From Heliopora coerulea (taxonomy: Eukaryota > Cnidaria > Anthozoa > Scleralcyonacea > Helioporidae): a stretch of 64,000 nucleotides of DNA. This document shows, in pieces, positions 1 to 11,300 of this stretch. The position numbers were made by a program, and so were the translations under genes. Each line of letters begins with the position of its first letter. Within the stretch, counting starts at the first letter, position 1. The stretch spans positions 744,001-808,000 of the forward strand of contig JASJOG010000097.1 of assembly GCA_030142905.1 (NCBI GenBank), read 5' to 3'. The notes beneath the pieces are model-generated. The model worked only from the letters and a program-made list of their open reading frames with translations, searched no databases and was not told the DNA's origin.

Positions 1-500
1 AATTGTTTTTCACCACACGTCAGAAGACTAGCCTTGAGGGAAGAAACGACACTTCAACTACTTCTAGATTTTGGCCGAGCGTACAAATTCTCCGGCCAAC
101 AAGCAAAAGACACTGAGGAAAACAAAGAACGTGTTTATCAAGTAAAACCCCGTCATACCCAAGATAAAACCAAACCGAAAGGCGAATTTGGCAAAGACAA
201 CAACGTGAAGAAATCCTTTTACTTTTGAAACGCACCTTACCCTCATCGTGCTAGATGCCCAGTGAAAGGAAAGACATGTCGTAACTGTGGCAAACAAAAT
301 CACTTCGCAGTAGTGTGTAGATCATCAAAAAGAATCGCAAAATTACGACCGTGGCAACCGTCGCAACTCGAAGTCAACAATTAACATGTTGACCTTACAA
401 CAAAGGACGACAGCTTAAGCGAAGAAGAGTACATTTTCTCTGTTAAAAATAACACTTCCAAACGTCCAATGTCAAAACTCAACATCCATGGCCTACCTAT
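1..500 (+). mobile_element. Ty3/Gypsy-type retrotransposon remnant, gag/protease side
   Basis: A degenerate reading frame carries a retroviral-type zinc knuckle at about 277-318 (C-X2-C-X4-H-X4-C). The stretch after it leads toward the protease and is broken by in-frame stops near 226 and 382. The frame is cut at about 500 by a LINE fragment and resumes at 1389. The element start lies outside the window and no LTR is visible. It is a dead copy; the class is assigned from the zinc knuckle together with the protease and reverse transcriptase further on. Confidence 0.7.
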
Positions 501-1388
501 GGCCTACCATGGCTTTCTGATGAACCCCGACAAGACCAAACTCGTGGTATTCGGAACCAGATAGATGCTGTCCCAAATTAAAGACTTCAAATTGTCCCTC
601 CTTGGCAAAGTACTCACACCTGCTGAAACTGTTCGAGATCTGGGAGTGATTATGGTTCTGCATTTGTCCTTTGACGATCACATTATTATAACTATCTCTG
701 CGTACGTGTCACGACTATGTCAGATAAATAGAGTAAGGCACGCTTTTGACCAGCAAACACTTAAAATCATAATTTATTCTTTAGTATTTAGTAAACTTTA
801 TTATTGTTCCTCGGTATGGTCCAATACCACCCGGAAGAGTTTACTAAGAGTTCAAAATGTTCAGAATTTTGCAGCTAAGATTATAACAAGTAGCCGTAAA
901 TATGATCATGTTACCCCATTATTGAAAAGTTTGAAGTGGCTCCCTGTTAAAAGTCAACTATATTTTAGAGATGCCATTTTAGGTTTTAAATGTATGTCAG
1001 GTCGTGCTCGTAAGTATCTATCAGAACAATTTGTAACTCGTAGTAAGATAAGCAAGCGTGCGACTAGGAATTTTCAAATGCTAGATATTCCTTTGTATAA
1101 GACTAGTGCTGGACAAAGAACGTTTTACTACAGAACCGTGGACCTTTGGAATAAATTAGAACAATCTATGAAGTTCAGTAAGAATGTTGACACTTTTAAA
1201 TATAATTTAAGATCGACTCTTTTACATAACTTTATGAATTCATAGTTAGTCAGTTTATGTATTATAATATAATTATAGGTCGTACAGTATTTGTGTAAAT
1301 AATTATTACATGTCTTAATTTATTTTTGCAATTGACACTGAAAAGCCTTATTGGGGACGTGTTCAATAAAGTCGTATCTCGTATCTCG
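501..1388 (+). mobile_element. 5'-truncated LINE fragment (RT thumb and C-terminal part) inserted in the Gypsy element
   Basis: Translation from about 521 opens with a typical end-of-RT segment (NPDKTKLVVFG) followed by an in-frame stop at 562-564, then an open frame of 226 residues to 1245. That frame has the usual post-RT region of CR1/L2/Jockey-like elements (SKLYYCSSVW, a PLLKSLKWLPV-type block, a C-terminal LWNKLE block). After the stop comes a short 3' UTR with AATAAA and a GTATCTC repeat as tail (about 1373-1390). A 7-bp duplication TACCTAT flanks the insert (494-500 and 1389-1395). The fragment is 5'-truncated, as expected for target-primed reverse transcription. The exact clade is uncertain. 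Confidence 0.75.
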
Positions 1389-2574
1389 TACCTATAGAAT
1401 TCATAATCGATATTGGCGCAACAGTGAATTTTATTGAACAGCGTGATTTTTCTCCCATTCAAAACAAAGTCAAATTGCACCCGATATCAGTAAAAGTATA
1501 TCCATACAAATCCTGTCAACCGCTCAAGACCCTGGGAACTTTTTCTGCACAAATAAAGAACTCGGACAACTCAGATAATGCACATTTCTTTGTAGTTCCG
1601 AATGACCGAAAACTTGGAGGTTCATTAATATCCTTCTCAACAAAGCGAAGATCTGTCCTAATTCCTGACGAATTGTTTCAAGGTGTTGGTAAATTAAAAA
1701 ACCGGCAAGTCAATCTTCATATCGACAAGACCATTCAACCTATAGCACAGCCACACCGTCGAATACCATTTCACGTTCGCAAACTGATTGAAAAGAATCT
1801 CGAAGCCTTGGAAAAAGCAAACATCATCGAAAAGGCCACCGGTCCAACGCCATGGGTATCACCACTTGTAATTGTTCCAAAGCCTAAGAATCCTGACGAC
1901 ATTTGCATATGCGTTGACATGAGGCACCCAACAAAGCCAGAAAGCGTGAACGCCACATCACCCAAACCCGGCATTAAAGAGAGAAATTGGATCTAAATCA
2001 AGGGTACCATCAAATAGAACTCGCTGAAGAATCCTGTTACATCACCACATTTAGCACCCACCTAGGCCTTCGTCGTTACAAAAGCCTAATTTTCGAAGTT
2101 ACGTCAGCTACGGAGGTATTTCAAAATGTAATCAGAGAAACCTTGGAAGGTATCCTTGGAACAATTAACATTAGTGACGATATTTTGGTGTACGGTAAGG
2201 GTCAAGAAGAACATGATAGCAATCTTAACGCAACACTGCAACGTCTGAAACACCGCAACTTTACACTTAACAAAGCCAAATGCGGGTTCAACAAAAGTAG
2301 CGTCGAGTACTTCGGGTATAAATTTTCAACTGAAGGCATCTCTCCAGATCCTCGTAAAGTTGAAGTTATTAAGAAAGCAAAGCCACCGTCAAACCCCACA
2401 GAAGTTCGAAGCTTACTTGGAATGGTAAATTTCTGCACTATATTTATCTATAATCTTACTACCCTCGCACAACCCCTACGCCACTTAACTAAGAATAACT
2501 CCAAATGGAATTGGTCGACAACAGAGCAACATGTACTAGATATTGAAATAAACAAAGACGTTCTCTGACCAGAA
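1389..2574 (+). mobile_element. Ty3/Gypsy-type retrotransposon remnant, protease and reverse transcriptase
   Basis: The frame resumes after the LINE with a protease-like D-I-G-A motif at 1409-1420, in place of the usual D-S/T-G-A. RT fingers follow (about 1740-1945: KANIIEK, PWVSPLVIVPK, CVDMR). At about 1985 a deletion and frameshift remove the segment before the LDLNQGYHQIEL block. RT continues in the other frame from 1987, with the ISDD catalytic motif at about 2170-2181, the FGY block and the LLGMVNF block. It ends at 2568 with no RNase H or integrase recognised. The frameshift, deletion and missing downstream domains make this a pseudo-element. Confidence 0.8.
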
Positions 2575-4626
2575 GATATTTAATTTGACAAGCTTTTGGC
2601 CACTAGACTGTGGTCTTCGACAGATACAAGAGGAATGAGATTAGCAGTATTTATATGTTATCATGCGGAAGATTACGTCATTAGTTTAAAAATAGTTGTG
2701 ATATATAAACCACAAGGCGGATAAGAATTGTAGTTAGCAGCGGCAATGTTTTTTTATTAGGGTAGTATATTGTTTCGCTAATGGTTTCGCGTTGTTTTCT
2801 GCATCTTTGGCAGCTACCAAAGGAATGGCTCCATGATTACCGCCGCCTGTCCCAATAATAAAGTAACCAGTAACAGTTCTCCTTTCAAGATTTTGAGGAA
2901 AAGAGAAGATGACGCAGAAAATAACAGCTTTGAAAAGAGTATTGAGAAAAAAGAAAGGAATATGATTGAAGGCCAAAAAGAAATAGAAAATCATAGACTA
3001 TTTTATATAGTGAATGAATGTTGTACAGTAACCTTTAATAAGTTGAACACAAAGAAAAGAACTATCGAACAATTCATATTTATTTTGGCAATCTAGATCA
3101 AACGGACAATTTATGATTAGAAAACTAATCGAGTCTGGAAGGGATGTAGTGACGTCATACTACGCCCATCAAATGTACATTAGCTATTGGTTGTAAATAA
3201 AGACGAGTTGTTGTGTTCACTGATGGAGCCCGTTATTACAGGGCCGTTGCGAACACAACCGACGAAGGGGAGTGTCAAGCAAAGATTTCCCTGATTTTCT
3301 AAATCGTTTGTTGTTTTCCTGAAAATATTTCCCATTCACTAGAGACACAACTAGAGAGGGGTTTGGGGTCGTCATCCCTGCTCTCTTGTGATAGGTCTTG
3401 TGTTGTGTGCGTAATGTTAACGGCAGTTTTTTCCCCTCATTTATCAAAACTACGTTGATCTACAGCACTCGAAATTATCAAAATCGCCTCGATGGTGCCT
3501 TGATATCTTCTTCGGACCCCACACTTCAATTCTTGGTTTCACCTTATATGATCACAAGGTTTGTTTTTTTTTGTAAACGTCTGAAACTGGGAACTGCTGT
3601 CATCCAATCATCCTGAACGGTCATCGAATGGTATTCTGGTCTTTTGCCTTTTAAGATTTAAAGCCAAATTAGTTGTTTTGTAGTTTACCTGAATATTGGT
3701 CTGAATCAGCCAGTAATTTATCTGAATTTCATCAATAACAAATATTGGGGGGTTTTGAACCCACTATACTCCATCCGCTTGTATTTCGTTAGATATGTTT
3801 TGTTAACTTGGAGGACGACGTCCTGTAAAATTTTAGCATTTAAAGAAACCAAAGTTAATCAAGTCCACTGTATTTAATACTTGTGGCTTGACAACTTCCG
3901 TATTTGATACTTATTCTCCCAGTATCTTCCAGAAGCCTCTGCGGAGGAGAGAGAGAAATTATCTTCTAAATACTCGAGACTGAAGTTGATAAATAACACA
4001 AAACAAAAAGTGGAGGTGATGTATCCAAAGAAAACAGACTGAATGCGATTCCAAGAATAGCGTACAAAAGTATGAACGCAAACTGACTTGATGCATAAAG
4101 CGTTAGTCAAAAAGGAGCGATCAAAAGACAATATAGCTTAGTGAACTACCGCCAGAATTTTACAATACTTCATGGATGCATGTTGCAAAACATGATCAAA
4201 GAATTTTTGTAAAAGGTTGCCTCCGTCCGACTCCATATCAGTAACCAACCTCGTACCCAGGGCCTTTCCTTCGGCCGGTAACAGGGCACGAAGCAAACTA
4301 TTAACAACAACCTCAGATTCGGGTTTTAGCTCATTTATTTTACCACTAAATAGAACATAGAACTTTACTGAAAATGGACATCTTGCAAAACCAAGATGTA
4401 GGTCAAAACTGGACAAAGATTGGCTAGAGGGCAGTTTATAATTAGTGGACGCAGACAAACCGCTGACCTTTTAGAGCTGGGGTTAGGTTACGTTTTGGTA
4501 ATAATTTGGGTTAGAGTTAGGTTCAGGTGTCGGTGATGTGAGGTGAGGTGAGCTCGAGATTGCCTAATTAATTCAGGTGCATACGCTAAACTGCACTTGA
4601 CTCCAAAGATTAAATGACAATATCTT
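2575..4626. other. Intergenic, no supportable gene
   Basis: AT-rich sequence. Short open frames on both strands (for example 2734-2994 minus and 2833-3096 plus) overlap one another, match nothing I recognise and lack convincing splice context. I see no RNA gene. Confidence 0.5.
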
Positions 4627-4986
4627 GATCGTAATATAAAGATCAGAGCCCAGCTCAGAATTCTTAAGTGTATCGCCATAGTGAAAGAGGCAAGTCGAAA
4701 AGTTTTAAAACATGTTTACTAACGTTTCGTTGCGGTGTGCAACATCTTCAGAGTGTAGGTTTACTGGGATGAGAAAAAAACTATATATATGAATCTATAA
4801 TTACATATTGGAATAACAGATTCATATATATAGTTTTTTCTCATCCCTGTAAACCTACACTCTGAAGATGTTGCACACCACAACGAAACGTCAGTAAACA
4901 TGTTTTAAAACTTTTCGATTTGCCTCTTTCACTATGGCGATACACTTAAGAATTCTGAGCTGGGCTCTAATCTTTATATTACGATT
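4627..4986. repeat. Large foldback (inverted repeat, about 170-bp arms)
   Basis: Left arm 4627-4796 and right arm 4818-4986 are reverse complements with only a few mismatches, separated by about 21 bp. Each arm carries the motif CTGAAGA...GAAACGT (4862-4889 on plus; the mirror at about 4724-4751 on minus). The high arm identity implies a recent origin or gene conversion. It lies about 320 bp upstream of the HMG20 start codon. Confidence 0.85.
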
Positions 4987-5309
4987 ACGCTTTCCGCCCG
5001 GAAAATCAATAGCCAAGACGATATCTTGACATTTATCTTGACTTTGTTTTAAAGTCAAAATCTGTCTCATCATGACGTAGTCTACCGACATTAATTGGCC
5101 TGAGCTAATAGTCCAGTTAAATCACTAAAATGGAGGTCCGTGGTTCCGTAGGATTTATTTCCGCCAAGAGATTTCCGCTTTTTGGTATCGATGGTGTAAT
5201 ACCGTCAGCCTGTTCGCGTGGACGATGTTTTTGCTTATGGCTTCTTCTCTAGGGGGTCAGATTGATATTCGAAGAAAGTCTTCCCCCCTATTGAATTTTT
5301 CGAATTTCG

Positions 5310-5620
5310 ATGGATTTGCGCAAAATAGCGGTAGGCCTTGACGACGGTGAGTCGACATTACAAACAGACGAAGAGAGGTCGGAAGGAGTCAGCCCTTTGG
5401 TTCACATTTTAGATGTGTCGTCGAGCGCTTCTTCTGTTCACGTTGATGTTATATCCTCAGCGAGTGTCGAGTCAGGGTTTTCCTCTGGCCTCGATGTATC
5501 TGCAGTGAATCCTGGAGCGTTTACCTTGAGTGGATTTGATCCAGTTCAGGTGCAAGCTTGTAAGGATAATGTTGGAGTTGTTCCTAACCATGATCACCTG
5601 GGAATCACTGTGGATTCTGG
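5310..5620 (+). CDS. HMG20: HMG20 exon 1
   Basis: Starts at the ATG that follows TTCGAATTTCG. Encodes 103 codons plus 2 nt of a Ser/Val/Asp-rich N-terminus with no recognised domain. Donor is gtaagg. Reading past the donor meets a stop at once, which supports the splice. Confidence 0.8.
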
Positions 5621-8316
5621 GTAAGGATTAATGAGGTTAATGAAATATCGGCGTGAGTAATATTCAACCACATGGTTCAATATTAACCATCCAAAGACAT
5701 TAGTACTGAACTTACAGTAATCTCGCATTTATAAACTCAAGTGAACTGTCCTACATTCCTCCCTGTTTGAATACCCACCAAGTGTGGTTAACAGGATGGT
5801 AACCATGAGCCCTATCAGCAGGGGGCCTTGGTGCACCACTTTTCTTGTGGTAAAACCCAAGTATGCATGGGTCCCCTACTTTTTAACTAGCTGGTGATAT
5901 TAAACTACAAACTTGTGATTACCAAATAAGATTGCTTCTGAATTAAACATTTTTCCTTACACTTGTTCACAGTTAGTGAAATTTTTAAAGCTGATACTGG
6001 TGGTGTTAAACAATTTGGTAGTTTTACTTTAATATAAATAGCAATGCCCAACAAATTGTGCGAAGTATCACCATATGTAAACATTAACAAATGGTTAAAC
6101 AATTTCAATGTCCATTACTGTTATAAATATATCATCTTAATTGTCATTCAATACTGTTAGTTTAATTTAAATATATCTCGTTGTAATCCCTAAGCTTCAC
6201 TCTGATGATGTTGCTTGTAGCGATGAAACATTAGTCAATAAATATGTTTTAAACTCTTCTAGCCTTCTTTGTTTAACCATTTGTTAATGTTTACATAAGG
6301 CAATACTTTGCACAATTTATTGGGCATTGCTATTTATATTGAAGTTACGATTTCCACCTGGACAATCACTCATAGACATTTTGGTATTTTTACCTTGTTC
6401 TGTGACATAAATCTGCTCAATCAATAGCAGTAAGTAAACAAACTCTTAGAGACTCACAAATTTGACTTTCATAAAAGCAGCATTCAAGTTATCATTTTTG
6501 GCACTTGTATAAGACAGGGAACTGGCCATTGAGTTTTTATCTTTGGAGCACACTGTCAGACACAGGCTTACAGAGACTGGGACCTCACTGAGGGTCCCCT
6601 ACTTCTGTTGTTCTGATGCAAGTGACCATAAGTATAACCCCCTGCAGTTTTGTTTTTATATTTTTATAAACTGTTATATTGGTATTGTCATGCATCTTCC
6701 AGACTAGGTGTATTTACCCAGTCCAACCAGAAGTTTATCATTTTATTCTGGGAAATAGCAAATGATTTTATTCAGCTAAGCTAAGAGCCATCTAGCACTA
6801 GACTCAGAAGCAAAGGGTTAAACTGATGTCTTTTTTTGACTAGATTGCATGTACCATTTGTTTCTGTTAACCATGGAGCTGTTTTTACCAACAAACGTAC
6901 CAGAGCAATGGCAACTTCAGAGTCAGATTTTGTTTCGGATCTTTCACAAGGTATTGTTTGTCACTTTTTTTAATTCATATATATGTATGTACTTCCCTGA
7001 TGTTATTTCTTTTTAACCGGCCTTTTTGTGGCAATTTCCCAGAGGTCTCCACTTCGTGATTAAAATCACCTCACATTAAACAGATTAAAATATATAACTT
7101 TGCAGAAATGCACAGTGCTATTTAAAGGTTAATTTCATGGATTATAAAAGAGACCATTGATTACTATACTTCAGCATACTGTGTGGTAGTATAATGTAAA
7201 CAAGTGTCCTTCTTATTATGTACATGCACTTTGGCTTTGATGTTGTTTGGAGTGTTTTTCAATCAATAATAACAGTTTACCTTACAACTGGTCATTTCAA
7301 TAATGTGTGACTATTATAATCCACTTCACTTTCTTCTCCTTATTTGTGAATTAAAATGTACTTTATGTCTTATGCACAATGTACTAGTAAACTCCCTTGA
7401 TCCAATTGTTTCTTTGCTGTAAAATGAAAGGAAGAATAAAGGTATCATTTAAAAAACTTGAGCTGCTATGTCCAACTTGATTTGTACATTGGTGGTGTAT
7501 TTAATGCATTAAGGGGCAGGACTCATCCCCTTGACAAGTAAAATTGACTGGCATTAGCCAGAGTAAAACAATAGAGTCTGCCCTTGCCCCTTAATGGGTT
7601 AAAGTTGAGGTGACATATTTCACCAGCCATTTAAGGTAGTGATGTCTTGAATGCCTACAAGAAGCCATGTCCTATATCAAATAAGGTAGCTCTATGTATC
7701 ACACACATACAGTAGAGATGATATTATGATGTACAGTACATACATGAAGCAGCCCTAAAAAATCTGATCCTACTCTAGAGTGGCATTCAGAAAAAGTGAC
7801 CTGTAAGTGATGAAGACTACTCAAATATTTAGCAGGACACCATACTGTTGAAGACAAAAAGACTAAGTTCCACTCTCGAATAAACGCCACATCTTTAACT
7901 GGAAAAATGTAAATAAGTGCTGCGGTACTTAATCGATCATTTACAGTAATGAACATGAAACACAAAGGTTGACTCTTTCAGGTCCAGGACATCTCCCCTT
8001 TATGAGTAAAATTGTCCGGTCCCAGGAGTAAACTAAGCAAAATTGGATTTAGACCAAAAAGAGTTAATCAAAACAGTCTTGATTCCTTCTTATGTGAGCC
8101 ATTTTTCTGCTATTATTGAAGTCATTTAGCATTAACCAGAGTAAAATAAAGTGGATTTGGACCAAGAAGTGTTCAAATATGTGAAATGACTACCTCTATT
8201 GCAGTAGACATTGTTGATCATGATCAGTTGAGTGGGCCAAGCTAAAGGTGTCAGTTCAGCACTGGTGTTCATGATCAGTCAGTTAGAAGATGGATGTTAA
8301 AACAATTCAATTTTGT

Positions 8317-8348
<32 letters not shown>

Positions 8349-11300
8349 CTGTTTTTTGTTTGTTTTTTATTGGGATCAATTTGCTTTGAGATTGTTTACA
8401 TTTTTTGTTTTCATGCAATTCATGTACATGTACTGCCTAATGTCAGCTATGCAGCTTATGTACTGTAGTGTCTGCTATTTTATTACAAATAAAGGACTTA
8501 TCTGCTTATTATTACAGTTGAAATCTTGAGTGGTGCTGATAGTGATGGTGGCAATCACGATGTACAAGATGGAGCAGAGGTTACTCAAAAGGTGAGAAAA
8601 CTGTACCGTGTTTGAGTCCTTGGAACTTAGCATATTCAACTACAACACAACTTTAAAAGTCATGGAATTTTGATGTACGAACCTTGTTCCCAATTTACCT
8701 CACACATCACCTACCGAGTACTTGCTTGCGTCCCTTGAGATGAAGATATTGAGATAACAACACATTGATATCTTTCCGAGATTTAAATTCGTATTCTTAA
8801 TGTATTTTAAGGCACAGAAACGACGCGGTGGGTGGCCTAAGGGAAAGAGAAGACGACAGGTTTTGAGAGATGATAATGCACCGAAGCCTCCCATGACGGG
8901 ATATGTGTGGTTCTTAAACGAACAGCGAGAGATAGAACGCAAGAAGAATCCCCGACTATCTTTCCCTGAAATCACGAAACTTCTTGGAGGAAGGTGGAGT
9001 AAACTGCCGGCTGCTAATAAACAAAAATATTTGGACGAAGCGGTGAGAGATAAGGAGCGATACAGGCGAGAACTTCAGGAGTATCACCAGACTGAAGCTT
9101 ATCAGAATTATCTGAAAAAACTGGAAGATAAAGAAGGTAAACTTAAGCCATTGTGCGAGGGATACACTCCACTTGCGACAGTTTAACTGATGCAACACGT
9201 AGAGAATACGTTCTGTTTATTCCTTATTTTCCATGTTGTTTATTAGACGATCTTCTTTTGAAAAAGATTGTAATTGACTACTGTAGACATCCAAATTAAC
9301 AAACAGGGAATATTGGGTTAGGGGTGGATTTAGGCCGGGGCATCCCGGACGCCCGCTTCCCTTTTTACCTCATGGATGACATAATCCATGCAGGCCTGCA
9401 GAGAGGCAACAGGAGACCCGGGGCAAAGTGGTCATCCAGAGGGCCCCCTCCCCAACTTTCAGATTATGGCCTATGCGCCAAAAACAGTTTCATTCGGGAT
9501 TAAGGCCTTTAAGGCATTTTGAGGAATTCTTAAGAATAAGGCCCTTACAATCTGAGGCCCCTCAGAGTACGAAACCCTGGGGCAGTCTACATTCATTGCC
9601 CCCCCCCCCCTCTCTGCGGGCCTGAATCCATGAAGTATGGCAATGAGGTTGGAACTGACTCGGTTGGTCGATGGGCTGTTAACTCAGTTGTTTGTCTACT
9701 GACCATAGGATTGTGGGCTACGCCTCCAAATCGAGCCAACATTGATCCTAGGTTTTGTTTTGGTTTTTTTTACGCTGAAACTATTGCTGCTTGGATTTAT
9801 TTATTCATGCACGAAATGCATTGTATGGTAGAACAATAGCTTGGAGAAGGCATAAGGTCTTCAACCGGCCTCCTTTGTAGAGGAATTGCGGTAGTCTGGT
9901 TGTTTTATTAAAACTTGTTTTGAGCGAGTTCTCCAGATGGATTTAACACTAGCCGATGTTTTGACGAAATCGGATATGATTAGTTGTTCGTGAATTCCGG
10001 GATTTTTTTAAGGCTAATTGAGATTTTTTCGTGCCTCCAGATCTTTGCACTGAATTAACTTTTTTCTGAACTCGATTACTATTTTTTCTCTCTTCGTTAC
10101 CTGGAGATTGCACTGCTATTAGCCAATCAGAATTGAGAATTTTTTTTCATGTACATTATTAACCCCGTTATGCGAAGGCCATCTCCGAACTACCTTATTC
10201 ATTTGCTTTAAATCGAGGTCAGGTTAATATTGCCTGTAATTTCGTCCAAGTTCATATCAGTCCCTTCTCCCATTTTGGTATTAAGACAGAATATTTCATG
10301 TTAACATATGCCTTGCAGGTGAATAGTGTTTTTTGCGCAATCTGATTGGTTCCTCTATCTCGGAAAATCCTGCACTATTCACCTCCCAACGAAACAAGAT
10401 GGCTTCCCGTTTTGTTTAAGTTACGGAAGAAGGAAATACGAGCCAGACAATACCATATAAGCAACGAAATTTGGCAAGAAAGTATTCAAAGATTTGTATT
10501 TCTTATGCCTTTTAGCGATAAATACACGGGATGTGTTCAAAATGTTTTGTTTACAAATGACGAGCGAGCGACAAACCTACGTTCTGTAAAATTGTTTTTA
10601 AAATTAAAAAAAATATGTGTGTGAAAACAATTATGCGAACACAATTATACTATGTGTGAAAACATGTGCGAAAACAATTATGTGAAAACAATTAAACTAA
10701 AAAAATTTTACACTTCAATATCGGTGAATAATAGTTGAATAAACCAAGAGTTTCCTTGAGTATGATTCTGAAATTAGTATTAAAGTAGCCATGTTCCCAA
10801 ATTATAATTTAGTAAACCGTAGTGACCTGATCATAGATTGATTGATTTGTTGAGATCCGTTTACACTTGGGATTTTGTGCCTCGCGCTTGATATCTTGGC
10901 ATATGTATTAAACTGGCGAGTGAATCGAGACAAACTGGAGTGAATGATAAGCGGATATCTTATTGCATATACTATCATGGATTCATTACATGCATTAGCA
11001 AGACAATCACAGCGTACAAAGTCGCAAACGTGTAAACGAACCTTTATGCGTAGTTTGTATAATGGAAAACTGAATTTTTCATTGTATAGGTGATTTGGTT
11101 AAACAAGGCCATGATTCCAATGCCGCAACCGAAATTGAGGTAGGTAAACAAACTGATAAGTTGTAACTACAACCGATGTGTACAAGTCATACTACAGACC
11201 TGTTCCTCGCGAATTCTGAGTTTTCGTCTGTTACACTCATTCATAATTCATAAAGAAAATAAATTATGAAGAAAATGCAAAAGAAATTGGTTTCTTATTG

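Noticed and set aside
2734..3096. Overlapping frames on both strands
   Set aside because: Neither resembles a known protein; mutual overlap and AT-rich context make chance likely.
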